Below, in pieces: positions 9,066-19,529 of a DNA stretch of 64,000 nt. This DNA comes from JARRQJ01 sp963810615 (GTDB lineage: Bacteria; Pseudomonadota; Gammaproteobacteria; DRLM01). The stretch spans positions 248,001 to 312,000 of the forward strand of contig CAWEOA010000001.1 of the NCBI GenBank assembly GCA_963810615.1. The letters are read 5' to 3'. The position numbers and the translations under genes were made by a program. A model generated the notes under the pieces. The model searched no databases. It saw only the letters and a program-made list of their open reading frames with translations, and was not told where the DNA came from. Position 1 is the stretch's first letter, and the number at the start of each line of letters is the position of its first letter.

Positions 9066-12000
9066 GTGACTGCCTCAAGTGCGAGCGAGGAGAACAGGAT
9101 CATTATCAAGGAATTAGGATTTTCGGCACGCGCACGGAATGCACTAAGTTACGACCGCGATACTGAAGTGCTGCGCTCGGAGCTGTTTAGCATTGAGCAA
9201 CTGAAGCGTCACGCGGTAACGTTGGCCAGCCAGTATAGTATCGATCCGCATCCGGGGCCTGACAGGTTGTTGCCACGGTTGACGGACAACGCGCGCGTTT
9301 TGTTGGCGGCGTATGACGTCGTCACTTCCGCAGCCACGTCGGGGCAGCGCATCGCGCCAGCAGAGGCTTGGTTACTCGACAATTTTTATTTGATCGAGCA
9401 GCAGATCAGTCTGGCGCGTCGGCATCTGCCGCGCGGCTACAGCCGACAGTTGCCGCGATTGGCGGATGGCCTGTCCGCCGGATTCCCTCGCATCTATGAC
9501 TTGGCCTTAGAGTTGATCTCTCACATGGACGGCCGTGTCGATGGTGACAACACCACCCAGTTCGTCGCCGCTTACCAGACTGTTGAACCGTTAAAGCTCG
9601 GCGAGTTGTGGGCGTTCCCTATCATGCTGCAGTTGGCGCTGCTGGAAAACCTGCGCCGTGTCGGGGTGCATATCGCTCGCTGGCGCGAGGAGCGCGACGC
9701 GGCCATCACCTGGGCGGACCGCATGCTCGCGGCCGCCGAGAAGGAGCCGAAACAGCTTATCCATTTGCTCGCCGACTTTGCCAACGCCGATGTGCCGCTG
9801 ACCGCGCCGTTTGTCGAGGAATTCTACGCAAGACTCCAGGCTCAGGGGCCTGCTATGGCCTTCGTTCAAACATGGGTCGAGCAAAAATTACTCGAGCAGG
9901 GGGTAACCGCAGCTCAGTTATCAGCAGCGGCCGCCCGCACGGCTGCGGCTAACCAGATCTCCATCGCCAATAGTATCGGTAGTCTGCGCTTCATCGGCGC
10001 TATGGATTGGCGGAATTACGTCGAGTCGCTTAGTGTCGTCGAACAGACATTGCGTGAAGATCCAATGGGGATGTATGCCGGTCAGGATTTCGCTACCCGC
10101 GACCGCTACCGGCATGCGATCGAGGACCTTGCCCGAGGCAGTAGGCATCAATCTCTCACTGAGTTGGAAGTGGCGCGCGAGGCCATTGTGCTTGCGCAGG
10201 CGGCGTCACAAGGATTGGGAAGCAAAGATCGCAGCGCACATGTCGGATACTATCTGATCGATCACGGACGGGAGACATTGGAGCAAGCCGTCGGGTACTG
10301 CTGTTCGTGGCGGGTGCGAGCCGGCCGCGCGAGCCGGCATTTCGGACTGTTGCTTTACCTTGGTCCCATCATGGTGCTCACCGCCCTGGCGACATGGGCC
10401 GCGCTGTTCTACTCCGGCGGGATCGAGCCATATGACTGGCGTTACGGCTTCTTTTTCATCACCGGCCTGATAGGTATTTCGGCGCTGATCATCCCGCTGG
10501 TCAACCTGGTGGTCACGTTGATATTGCCACCGCGTGTGCTGCCTCGCCTGGATTTTTCGCAGGGTATTCCCGATATTCACCGCACCATGGTGGTGGTTCC
10601 CACCTTGCTGGGCAAGCCTCAGGAAATAGATGCGCTGCTCGAAGCCTTGGAAATTCGTTATCTGGGTAATCGCGACCCTAATCTGTTTTTTGGCTTGCTG
10701 ACGGATTTTCGTGACGCGCCCAAGCAAACACTGTCCGATGATGATGCCATGCTGGCCCATGCGCGTGCTGCAGTGCAGACGCTCAACGACACCTACCGCG
10801 ACGACCGTCCATGCATTTTTTATCTGTTTCATCGACCGCGGCTATGGAATCCAGTTGAACGGGTGTGGATGGGTTATGAGCGCAAGCGGGGTAAAATCGA
10901 GCAGTTTAATGCCTTGCTGCGCGGCGGGGAGCAAGCTGCATTCTCGGAAATTGTCGGTGATGTCTCCATTCTCGCTTCGATCCGATACGTCATTACCCTG
11001 GATACCGATACGCAATTGCCGCGTGACGCCGCAAGGACACTCATCGGCAACATCGCTCATCCGCTCAATCGGCCGGTATACGATGCCGCCAGGCAACGCG
11101 TTGTCGAAGGTTATGCGATCCTGCAACCGCGCGCCTCGATAAGCCTGACCAGTGCCGGCCAGTCACGCTTTACCAAACTCTTCGCCGGTGAGTCGGGCAT
11201 CGATCCCTACACGCGTGAAGTCTCGGATGTCTACCAGGATATATTCGGCGAGGGTTCTTTCATTGGCAAAGGCATCTATGATGTGGATGCCTTTCGTCAG
11301 GCCGTCGACGGGCGTTTTCCGGAGAACCTCATTCTCAGTCATGACTTGCTCGAAAGCGGCTATGCGCGTTCGGCACTGGTGACCGACGTCGATCTCATTG
11401 AAGAACATCCGTCCAGTTACGCTATCGAGGCCAGTCGCCGCCACCGCTGGATACGCGGCGACTGGCAGCTTGCCGGCTGGTTGCTGCCGCATGTGCCAGG
11501 TCCCTCAGGCTCAAACGGATCGAAGACCAAGCGGCAACCGAACCCGCTCAGTGTCCTGTCGATATGGAAAATTTTCGACAATCTGCGTCGCAGCCTGGTA
11601 CCGCCGTCGCTACTGGCCTTGTTGGTAGGAGGATGGCTGTTGGCACCGGGAACCTGGACGCTGCTGGTCGTGGGTATAGTATTCCTCCCCACCTTGATTG
11701 GCTCCGTGGTCGAACTTATCCGCAAGCCCGCAGAACGCGACTGGCTGGTGCACCTGATCCTGACCGGCAAAGACGGCGGTCGTCCCATTGCGCTCGCTTT
11801 GCTGAGTTTGGTCCTGTTACCTTACGACACCCTGATTTGTCTGGATGCAATCCTGCGATCGCGAGTGCGCATGCTGTACACGCGACGTGGACTATTGCTC
11901 TGGCAACTGCGCGCTTATGCACGCCGCAATGCGCGCCGTACGCTGGTCGATTTTTTTGTCGAGATGTGGATTGCGCCGGCATTGTCCCTGTCTTTGCTTT

Positions 12001-15000
12001 GGATGCTTTGGCTGACCCACGCGGTACAATGGTTCTTCTGGGTGCCGATGTTGCTGTTGTGGCTGGTCTCGCCGGTGGTCGGCTGGTGGATCAGCCTACC
12101 GCTGGTCTCGCCGGCGCCGGGCCTGAGCCCGGCGCAAGGCGCGTTTCTGCGCACTTCGGCTCGGCGCACCTGGCGCTTTTTCACGCGCTTCGCCACTGCA
12201 GAAGACAACTGGCTGGTGCCCGACAACTTTCAGGAATATCCCGCGTCGGCTCTCGCTACACGTACTTCGCCCACCAACATCGGCATGGCGTTACTGGCGA
12301 ATCTGTCTGCCTATGATTTCGGTTACATCTGCGCGGGAGAATTCCTGCGCCTGACCGAGAATACGCTGGCGACCATGGAAAAGCTGAAACGCTACCGCGG
12401 CCATTTTTACAACTGGTACGACACACGCACGCTGCAACCGCTGCATCCGCAATACGTCTCTTCGGTGGACAGCGGTAACCTGGCCGGCAGCCTGTTGACT
12501 CTGCAAGCGGGGCTGCTCGAGCTGAAGGAGCGGCCGGTGTTGTCAGTCAACGCATTTCAGGGCTTGCACGATACCTTGCAGGTGCTTGCCGAACACTTGC
12601 CTGCAATGACGGTGCCGGACCTTGAGGTGAAGATCCGCTTTCTACAGGACACATTACAGCCTGATCTAGCGTCGAAGGCGCAGCCCTCGACGCTGGCCGC
12701 CGCTATCAGCCTGCTGGATGATATTCGCCGCAGTGACGAGGGACTGATGGCATGGCTGCCCGCGGATATTGATATCGATGGTGAACTGTATTACTGGGTG
12801 CAGGCCTTCGACCGGCAACTGTTGGCGCTGGGTGATGAGCTGAGATCGTTGCTGCCCGATGCGCAGCAACTCGGCGCGATCCCGACACTGGCGGAACTGG
12901 CCGGTATGCACGTTGCCGGCAAGGGTGCGCTGTCGTCCGTTGCCGGACAGCGGATCAAGATTATAGAGGATCTTGTGGGGCGTTGCGGTGAGCTGGCGGC
13001 GATGGATTTTGAATTTCTCTACGATTCTTCGCGCAGCCTGCTGAGCATCGGTTACGATGTCGGTGAACGGCGCCGTGACCCGTCCTGTTACGACCTGCTG
13101 GCCTCCGAAGCCCGCCTGGCCAGTTTCCTGCTCATTGCGCAGGGCCAGGTGCCGCAGAAACACTGGTTCGCACTCGGCCGGTTGCTCACCAGTCATGGCG
13201 GCGACGTGAGTCTGATTTCGTGGAGCGGCTCGATGTTCGAGTACCTCATGCCGCAATTGATGATGCCGAGTTACACCAACACCTTGCTGGAGCAGACCTG
13301 CAAGGCCGCGGTGTCGCGCCAGATCGAATACGGCCGCCAACGCGCCGTACCCTGGGGAATTTCCGAGTCCTGCTATAACGCCACCGATATGCATCAGACC
13401 TATCAATACCGGGCGTTCGGCGTGCCCGGGCTGGGTTTCAAACGCGGGTTGGGCGATGACCTGGTCATTGCGCCTTATGCCACTGCGCTGGCGTTGACCG
13501 TGCTGCCGCGCGAGGCGTGCCGCAACCTGCAGCGCCTGGCCGCCGATGGTTTCCTCGGTGATTACGGTTTCTACGAAGCGATTGATTACACACCGTCGCG
13601 TGTGCCGCGCGGCAAGCAGCACGCCGTCGTGCGGTCTTTTATGGCGCATCATCAAGGCATGAGTCTGCTGGCTTTTGCGCACGTCATGCTCGATCAGCCG
13701 ATGCAACGCCGCTTCATGTCCGACCCGTTGGTGCGAGCGACGCAATTATTGTTACAGGAACGGGTGCCGAAGCAGGGCGCAACCCTGCACCCGCACGCCG
13801 CCGAAGTAACGGCCGCGGCACGCCCTGCCGTTGCGGAACCCGGCGCGATCATGCGCGTATTCTCCGACCCGAACACACCGATTCCGGAAGTTCATTTGTT
13901 ATCCAACGGCAGATACGCCGTCATGGCGAACAATGCCGGCGGCGGTTACAGTCGCTGGCGCGATCTGGCCATCACCCGCTGGCGCGAGGATGCCACGACC
14001 GATGGCTGGGGTACCTTCATTTACTTGCGCGACCACGACAGCGGACGCTATTGGTCGACGACGTATCATCCGACACGGCGCCGACCCGAGCACTATGAGG
14101 CCATTTTCGTACAGGCGCGCGCCGAATACCGGCGTCGCGATCAGGCAATCGAGGCGCACACCGAGATCTGCGTTTCACCGGAAGATGACGTCGAAATCCG
14201 CCGGGTCACGCTCACCAATCAGTCGCCCCGCACCCGGCGTATCGAAGTTACGAGTTACGCCGAAGTGGTACTGGCACCATTGCATGCCGACTTGTCGCAT
14301 CGCGCATTCAGTAATCTCTTCGTGCAAACCGAAATTCTGCCTGAGCAGCAGGGCATCCTCTGCACGCGGCGCCCGCGCACACCGGGGGAGCGGGTGCCGT
14401 GGATGTTTCACTTGCTGGCTGCGCCGGGTGCGGTGGCCGACGAACCGTCTTACGAGACCGACCGCGCCCAATTCATCGGACGGGGCCGCACCGCCGCCAA
14501 CCCGGTGGTGCTGGAGGATCCGGACAGTTCGTTGCGCTTGTCGAACACCGAGGGTTCGGTGCTCGATCCCATCGTGGCGATCCGCCGCACTCTCACCTTG
14601 TCCGCCGACGAATCGGCGAGTGTGCAGATTATTTCCGGTGTCGCCGACACGCGTGAGGCCGCATTGGCCTTGCTTGAGAAATATTGTGACCGACACTTCG
14701 TCGAGCGCGCCTTTGAAATGGCCTGGTTCCAAAGTCAAGAGGTGTTGCGCCACCTCAACGCCAACGAAGCCGATGCCCAGGTTTACGGCCGCCTGGCCGG
14801 CTCCGTCATTTACGGCACGGGTTTGCGCCGCGCCCTACCCAGCGTTATCGCCCGCAACCAGCTCGGTCAGTCGGGCTTGTGGCGCTTCGCCATCTCCGGT
14901 GATCTGCCGATCGTGCTGATCCGCATTGGCGACCTGAACCGTATCGACTTGGTTAAGCAGGCCTTGCAGGCCCATGTCTATTGGCGCATGAAGGGTCTGA

Positions 15001-17774
15001 GGGCGGACCTGGTGATCCTCAACGAGGATTTCTCCGGCTACCGGGCGGTGCTGCAGGATCAGATCATGGGGCTGATCAACGCCGGACCCGAGGCGCACAG
15101 TATCGACAAACCGGGCGGGGTGTTCGTGCGTCGCGCCGAGGAGCTTTCGGAGGAAGACCGGGTACTGTTCCAGACCGTCGCCCGAATCGTTCTCACCGAT
15201 AGCGCCGAGACCCTGGTCGAACAGATGGAGCGCCGCCTACCGGTCGAGCGTATGCCGGAACGCCTGGTGCCTGTGAGGCAAGCGGAGCCGGCCGTTGTGT
15301 CGGAGCCGACACTAGCGCCGCGCGAACGCATTTTCTGCAATGGCCCCGGGGGGTTCACGCCTGACGGCCGCGAATACGTCGTTACGCTTGAACCGGGTCA
15401 GAGCACACCGGCACCGTGGGTCAATGTCATCGCCAGTCCGCACATCGGCACCGTCATCAGCGAGAGCGGCAGCGCCTATACCTGGGTGGAAAATGCCCAC
15501 GAGTTCCGCCTGACCACCTGGCACAATGACCCGCTCAGCGATAGTAGTGGCGAGGCGCTCTATCTTCGCGATGAGGAAACCGGCGCTTTCTGGTCGCCGA
15601 CACCGTTGCCCGCGCCTAATCGGGGACAGACCGGCTATGTGTGCCGCCATGGATTCGGCTACAGCGTGTTCGAGCACGACGAGATCGGGATCGCCTCGGA
15701 ATTGTTCGCCTATGTCGCCATGGATGCGCCGGTAAAGTTCGTGGTGGTCAAGCTGCACAACCATTCAGGACGCGCGCGCAGCGTATCGTTGACCGGCTAT
15801 TGGGAGCTGGTACTTGGTGAGTGGCGCCACGCCAATCAAATGCACATCGTGACTGAAACAGATCCGCACAGCGGGGCGCTGTTTGCCCGCAATGCCTACG
15901 GCCGCGAATGTGCCAATCGGGTGGTGTTTGCGCAGGTCAGCAAGCGCGTGCGTACGGTGACCGGTAACCGCACCGAGTTCATAGGCCGCAACGGCTCGCT
16001 GGCCAGCCCGGCGGCGATGTTTCGCACGCGTTTGTCGGGCAAGACTGGTGCGGGACTTGATCCATGCGCCGCGCTACAAACCCAGATTGAACTGGCAGAC
16101 GGAGAAGAGCGCGAGATCGTGTTTATCTTCGGCGCGGCCCGTAACAGCGACGAGGCGCAGCATTTCATCCAGCGCTTCAGCGGCTCGGCCGGCGCCCGCC
16201 AGGCATTGGACGCGGTGTGGGAATACTGGAATCACACCCTGGGCGCAGTGAATGTGGAAACCCCCGACTCGGCGCTGAACGTGTTGGCCAACGGCTGGCT
16301 GGTCTACCAGACAATCTCGTGCCGGCTGTGGGGGCGGAGCGGTTATTACCAGTCCGGCGGTGCCTACGGTTTCCGCGATCAATTGCAGGATACCATGGCG
16401 CTGATCCATGCCACGCCGTGGCTTGCCCGCGAACAGTTGATCCGTTGCGCCGAGCGTCAGTTCCTTCCGGGTGACGTGCAACACTGGTGGCACCCGCCCC
16501 ACGGCCAAGGTGTGCGCACCCATTTCTCCGATGACTATCTGTGGCTGCCGTATGCCGCTTGTCGTTATGTACAGGCAACCGGCGATATCGGCGTGCTCGA
16601 CGAGCCGCTACATTTCCTGGAGGGGCGCGAGTTGAATCCGCAGGAGGAGGCTTACTACGACCAGCCGCAACGTTCGGCTGAAGCGGCAAGCCTCTATGAA
16701 CATTGCGTGCGTGCAATTAAATACGGTTTACGCTTCGGGGAACATCAATTACCGCTGATAGGCTGCGGCGATTGGAATGATGGTATGAATCTCGTCGGCC
16801 GTGACGGCAAGGGCGAAAGCGTTTGGCTGGCGTGGTTTCTGTACGAAAATCTTCAACTGTTTTCAGGTCTTGCGAATGACCGTAACGACGAAGCCTTCGC
16901 CGAATTTTGCAGCGGGCAGGCTGCTCTGTTGCGCGGTAATATTGAGGCCAATGCCTGGGACGGCGCTTGGTATAGGCGCGCCTATTTCGATGACGGTACC
17001 CCCTTGGGCTCGACCGACAATGACGAATGCCAAATCGATTCCATCAGCCAGAGTTGGGCGGTCATTTCCGGCGGCGGTGATTCCGGGCGATCCGGTCGGG
17101 CGATGGCAGCGGTGGACAAACGCCTGGTACGGCGCGATGCGCGGTTAATTCAATTGCTTGATCCTCCTTTCGATAAATCAGATCTGGAGCCCGGTTATAT
17201 CAAGGGCTACGTGCCCGGTGTTCGCGAGAACGGCGGCCAATATACCCATGCCGCGATCTGGACCACGATGGCGTTTGCCATGCTGGGTGACAGGGAGCGG
17301 GCATGGGAATTGTTCGCCATGCTCAATCCTGTCAATCACGGCAGTCAGCCGGAGGATATCGAGCGCTACAAGGTCGAGCCGTACGTCATGTGCGCGGATA
17401 TTTACGCTGCGGCGCCGCACACGGGACGGGGAGGGTGGACCTGGTACACCGGAGCGGCGGGCTGGATGTACAGGCTGACTGTGGAAACACTATTGGGCCT
17501 GCACCTAGAAGTGGACCATCTGCGCATTGCGCCCTGTATCCCGGCCCATTGGCAGTCATACAAAATCCACTACCGCTATCGCGAGACGGTCCACCACATC
17601 ACAGTCAGGCGCGTCAGTGAGGAGTCGGAGCAGGTGATTTGCGTGACGATAGACGGTGTTGTGGTGCAAGAAGTCGGCATGGATGGTACAGGGCAAGCGC
17701 AAGCCATGATACCTCTTGTCGATGACCGACGGGAGCACTATATCGAGGTGGATTTGAGTAATAGCGCTGCGTAG
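9066..17774 (+). CDS. ndvB: cyclic beta-1,2-glucan synthase (NdvB/Cgs-like)
   Basis: This 2902-residue inner-membrane enzyme is full length for its family (about 2800-2900). It makes cyclic beta-1,2-glucan from UDP-glucose and releases it to the periplasm, where it buffers osmotic stress. Order of parts: membrane segments near residues 427-447 and 462-490; a GT84 glycosyltransferase domain with RYVITLDTDTQLP near 640; more membrane segments around 850-1020; a glycoamylase-like domain (about 1310-1530); two sugar-phosphorylase supersandwich domains (about 1590-1850 and 2090-2360); and a C-terminal GH94 barrel. The barrel carries GCGDWNDGMN (near 2566, with the likely general-acid Asp) and RENGGQYTHAA (near 2720). 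The chosen start is GTG with only a weak ribosome site. It is a single gene with no partner transporter beside it. Confidence 0.93.
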   Translation: MTASSASEENRIIIKELGFSARARNALSYDRDTEVLRSELFSIEQLKRHAVTLASQYSIDPHPGPDRLLPRLTDNARVLLAAYDVVTSAATSGQRIAPAEAWLLDNFYLIEQQISLARRHLPRGYSRQLPRLADGLSAGFPRIYDLALELISHMDGRVDGDNTTQFVAAYQTVEPLKLGELWAFPIMLQLALLENLRRVGVHIARWREERDAAITWADRMLAAAEKEPKQLIHLLADFANADVPLTAPFVEEFYARLQAQGPAMAFVQTWVEQKLLEQGVTAAQLSAAAARTAAANQISIANSIGSLRFIGAMDWRNYVESLSVVEQTLREDPMGMYAGQDFATRDRYRHAIEDLARGSRHQSLTELEVAREAIVLAQAASQGLGSKDRSAHVGYYLIDHGRETLEQAVGYCCSWRVRAGRASRHFGLLLYLGPIMVLTALATWAALFYSGGIEPYDWRYGFFFITGLIGISALIIPLVNLVVTLILPPRVLPRLDFSQGIPDIHRTMVVVPTLLGKPQEIDALLEALEIRYLGNRDPNLFFGLLTDFRDAPKQTLSDDDAMLAHARAAVQTLNDTYRDDRPCIFYLFHRPRLWNPVERVWMGYERKRGKIEQFNALLRGGEQAAFSEIVGDVSILASIRYVITLDTDTQLPRDAARTLIGNIAHPLNRPVYDAARQRVVEGYAILQPRASISLTSAGQSRFTKLFAGESGIDPYTREVSDVYQDIFGEGSFIGKGIYDVDAFRQAVDGRFPENLILSHDLLESGYARSALVTDVDLIEEHPSSYAIEASRRHRWIRGDWQLAGWLLPHVPGPSGSNGSKTKRQPNPLSVLSIWKIFDNLRRSLVPPSLLALLVGGWLLAPGTWTLLVVGIVFLPTLIGSVVELIRKPAERDWLVHLILTGKDGGRPIALALLSLVLLPYDTLICLDAILRSRVRMLYTRRGLLLWQLRAYARRNARRTLVDFFVEMWIAPALSLSLLWMLWLTHAVQWFFWVPMLLLWLVSPVVGWWISLPLVSPAPGLSPAQGAFLRTSARRTWRFFTRFATAEDNWLVPDNFQEYPASALATRTSPTNIGMALLANLSAYDFGYICAGEFLRLTENTLATMEKLKRYRGHFYNWYDTRTLQPLHPQYVSSVDSGNLAGSLLTLQAGLLELKERPVLSVNAFQGLHDTLQVLAEHLPAMTVPDLEVKIRFLQDTLQPDLASKAQPSTLAAAISLLDDIRRSDEGLMAWLPADIDIDGELYYWVQAFDRQLLALGDELRSLLPDAQQLGAIPTLAELAGMHVAGKGALSSVAGQRIKIIEDLVGRCGELAAMDFEFLYDSSRSLLSIGYDVGERRRDPSCYDLLASEARLASFLLIAQGQVPQKHWFALGRLLTSHGGDVSLISWSGSMFEYLMPQLMMPSYTNTLLEQTCKAAVSRQIEYGRQRAVPWGISESCYNATDMHQTYQYRAFGVPGLGFKRGLGDDLVIAPYATALALTVLPREACRNLQRLAADGFLGDYGFYEAIDYTPSRVPRGKQHAVVRSFMAHHQGMSLLAFAHVMLDQPMQRRFMSDPLVRATQLLLQERVPKQGATLHPHAAEVTAAARPAVAEPGAIMRVFSDPNTPIPEVHLLSNGRYAVMANNAGGGYSRWRDLAITRWREDATTDGWGTFIYLRDHDSGRYWSTTYHPTRRRPEHYEAIFVQARAEYRRRDQAIEAHTEICVSPEDDVEIRRVTLTNQSPRTRRIEVTSYAEVVLAPLHADLSHRAFSNLFVQTEILPEQQGILCTRRPRTPGERVPWMFHLLAAPGAVADEPSYETDRAQFIGRGRTAANPVVLEDPDSSLRLSNTEGSVLDPIVAIRRTLTLSADESASVQIISGVADTREAALALLEKYCDRHFVERAFEMAWFQSQEVLRHLNANEADAQVYGRLAGSVIYGTGLRRALPSVIARNQLGQSGLWRFAISGDLPIVLIRIGDLNRIDLVKQALQAHVYWRMKGLRADLVILNEDFSGYRAVLQDQIMGLINAGPEAHSIDKPGGVFVRRAEELSEEDRVLFQTVARIVLTDSAETLVEQMERRLPVERMPERLVPVRQAEPAVVSEPTLAPRERIFCNGPGGFTPDGREYVVTLEPGQSTPAPWVNVIASPHIGTVISESGSAYTWVENAHEFRLTTWHNDPLSDSSGEALYLRDEETGAFWSPTPLPAPNRGQTGYVCRHGFGYSVFEHDEIGIASELFAYVAMDAPVKFVVVKLHNHSGRARSVSLTGYWELVLGEWRHANQMHIVTETDPHSGALFARNAYGRECANRVVFAQVSKRVRTVTGNRTEFIGRNGSLASPAAMFRTRLSGKTGAGLDPCAALQTQIELADGEEREIVFIFGAARNSDEAQHFIQRFSGSAGARQALDAVWEYWNHTLGAVNVETPDSALNVLANGWLVYQTISCRLWGRSGYYQSGGAYGFRDQLQDTMALIHATPWLAREQLIRCAERQFLPGDVQHWWHPPHGQGVRTHFSDDYLWLPYAACRYVQATGDIGVLDEPLHFLEGRELNPQEEAYYDQPQRSAEAASLYEHCVRAIKYGLRFGEHQLPLIGCGDWNDGMNLVGRDGKGESVWLAWFLYENLQLFSGLANDRNDEAFAEFCSGQAALLRGNIEANAWDGAWYRRAYFDDGTPLGSTDNDECQIDSISQSWAVISGGGDSGRSGRAMAAVDKRLVRRDARLIQLLDPPFDKSDLEPGYIKGYVPGVRENGGQYTHAAIWTTMAFAMLGDRERAWELFAMLNPVNHGSQPEDIERYKVEPYVMCADIYAAAPHTGRGGWTWYTGAAGWMYRLTVETLLGLHLEVDHLRIAPCIPAHWQSYKIHYRYRETVHHITVRRVSEESEQVICVTIDGVVVQEVGMDGTGQAQAMIPLVDDRREHYIEVDLSNSAA

Positions 17775-17818
17775 CTTGGCATTGTCCGGCTGTTGGAGAC
17801 GATCATGTTCGGAAGATA

Positions 17819-17965
17819 TCAGTCATCGCCCCACTTGCGGAGTTTGTCCGGATCGACTTCGCTTTGCTCCTTCTTGGCTCGACGGTTCAACTTCATTAAG
17901 TAGCGGACAAAACCTAAGACGATGAATAGAAATATCACTAAGCCAATAGTTGTAACCAATTTCAT
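17819..17965 (-). CDS. 48-residue small membrane protein
   Basis: The protein starts MKLVTTIGLVIFLFIVLGFV, a single membrane helix. A basic stretch follows (KLNRRAKKEQ), then an acidic tail ending RKWGDD. A TAGGAG ribosome site lies eight bases before the ATG. A decayed copy with the same layout and about 70% identical DNA lies at 58167-58312, which shows that this is a real, duplicated gene. No family was recognised. The basic-acidic tail would be cytoplasmic under the positive-inside rule. It sits convergent to the cyclic-glucan synthase gene. Confidence 0.7.
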   Translation of the reverse strand: MKLVTTIGLVIFLFIVLGFVRYLMKLNRRAKKEQSEVDPDKLRKWGDD

Positions 17966-18362
17966 TCGGCGTACTCCTACATGATGTTAGACTACTGCCG
18001 TTCCTCTTCCATCCCCGGCGGGATCTGATGTTCATTGACTATAGGCGCCCGTTTGAATACATGCAAATAGCCTCGGCGGTGGGGTCGGCATTGACTCGTA
18101 TGAGCGACGAATCCGTAATCATGCGGCGGCCGGCAACCGAAGGCGTCAGTGACGGCGAGGTCTGGAAAAGTTATAGAGGGCGCGGATAAGATCCTGATAT
18201 ATCCTTCGGAACGGTATAGCTCAAGCGGTTATATATTCAATATCGCTACTGAATATGTTCGCTTCATTCTGGCTGCGGGGCACGCTCGACTTATAATATA
18301 CTGAGTTGTACCTTACACAGGGACAAAGTGGGGTCTTGATCATTTCATGGGAGCGACAAACG
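17966..18362. other. intergenic region between divergent small gene and methyltransferase gene
   Basis: No gene was found. It contains the ribosome site and upstream region of the 48-residue membrane protein (minus strand) and a candidate promoter for the methyltransferase gene near 18267-18297. Confidence 0.5.
18267..18297 (+). promoter_or_regulatory. candidate sigma-70 promoter
   Basis: A perfect TATAAT at 18292-18297 is preceded by a poor -35 match (TTCTGG at 18267) with a long 19-base spacer. It would give a leader of about 60 bases to the ATG at 18363. Confidence 0.3.
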
Positions 18363-19529
18363 ATGGTACAAGCTGCTGAATCCGAGTCGGTAACACGTTA
18401 TGACAGAATATTTAGGCTGATTCAAAAACGCGTAGCCGATCAGATAAAAACACCGTTTGAGATTCGGTTATGGGGAGATCACAGCTATCACTTTGGCAAG
18501 GGAGAACCCGTCATCAAGGTCCTGGTCAAGGATCGTGACGGATTGGCTGCCCTTAGCGGCTTGGATGAACTGAGGATTTGTGAGGCATACATGGCCGGCA
18601 GCCTGGACGTAGTCGGGGATATGTTGGGCTTCGTCAGCCTGCGAGGGATGTTAAGCGACCATCATCCTCTGCATATGCTGTGGCGACGGCTAGCACCGTT
18701 ATTTGTCGGCCGTGTACGTACCGACCGGGAGGCGATAGCCAGCCACTATGACTTTGACAACGAGTTCTATCTCACGTTTATGGATCCGACACGCAGCTAT
18801 TCACAGGCGGTATTCGAGCGCGATGATGAAACGCTGGAGGCGGCTCAGCGCCGCAAACTGGATTTCGCCATCGACTCATGCGGGATGAAACCGGGCGACC
18901 GTGTCCTGGATGTCGGGGGCGGTTGGGGCAGCTTCACCGAGCATGCCGGACGGCGCGGCATAGAGGTCACCACACTAACGATCTCACATCACTCGGAGGA
19001 GTATTTGACGGGCTTGATTCATCGGCTACAACTTCCCTGTCGGGTAGAGAACCGGGATTTTTTAGAGTACACCTCACCCCAACCTTATGACGCCATCGTC
19101 ATTTTAGGGGTGATGGAACACCTTCCCGATTATCCCGCCGTATTGCGGCAGTTTCAGCACTTGTTGAAGCCGGGTGGACGTGTATATCTCGATGCCAGCG
19201 CCTTCCGGGAGAAGTATTCCAAACCCACCTTCGTCTCCCGCTATATATTCCCGGGGGATCATTCCTACTTCTGCCTGCACGAATTCCTGACAGCCGTTGC
19301 CAAAACGCAGCTGGAGGTGTTGGCGGTTTACAACGATCGCCATAATTACTACCTAACCTGCAAGGCGTGGGCCGAGAATCTGGAAGCCGCCCGGGATGAG
19401 ATTATCAACCGTTGGGGCGAGACGCTTTACCGTCGTTTCCGCCTCTACCTCTGGGGCTCGGCTTACGCCTTTCTCAGCCGCGGGATGGACGCGTATCGTG
19501 TGGTTCTGCAACGTCCCGAGGATGTTTGA
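18363..19529 (+). CDS. cyclopropane-fatty-acyl-phospholipid synthase-like methyltransferase
   Basis: This 388-residue SAM-dependent methyltransferase belongs to the CFA/mycolate-methyltransferase family. Such enzymes methylate double bonds of membrane phospholipid acyl chains. The N-terminal lipid-binding-like domain (1-100) has FEIRLWGDHSYHFGKGEP. The SAM site is VLDVGGGWGSF (near 180), followed by VTTLTISHHSEEY. HYDFDNEFYLTFMDPTRSYS matches the conserved substrate region, and the fold ends near 380. An upstream TTG start would add 19 residues, but the ATG at 18363 has a GGGAG nine bases ahead. It may be a cfa gene proper or a paralogue that modifies other lipids. It fits an envelope-stress context. 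Confidence 0.85.
   Translation: MVQAAESESVTRYDRIFRLIQKRVADQIKTPFEIRLWGDHSYHFGKGEPVIKVLVKDRDGLAALSGLDELRICEAYMAGSLDVVGDMLGFVSLRGMLSDHHPLHMLWRRLAPLFVGRVRTDREAIASHYDFDNEFYLTFMDPTRSYSQAVFERDDETLEAAQRRKLDFAIDSCGMKPGDRVLDVGGGWGSFTEHAGRRGIEVTTLTISHHSEEYLTGLIHRLQLPCRVENRDFLEYTSPQPYDAIVILGVMEHLPDYPAVLRQFQHLLKPGGRVYLDASAFREKYSKPTFVSRYIFPGDHSYFCLHEFLTAVAKTQLEVLAVYNDRHNYYLTCKAWAENLEAARDEIINRWGETLYRRFRLYLWGSAYAFLSRGMDAYRVVLQRPEDV

Noticed and set aside
12666..13745. 359-codon minus-strand open frame inside the cyclic-glucan synthase gene
   Set aside because: It is antisense to well-conserved synthase domains, is His/Arg/Gln rich and has no recognisable domain; it is a shadow of high-GC coding DNA.
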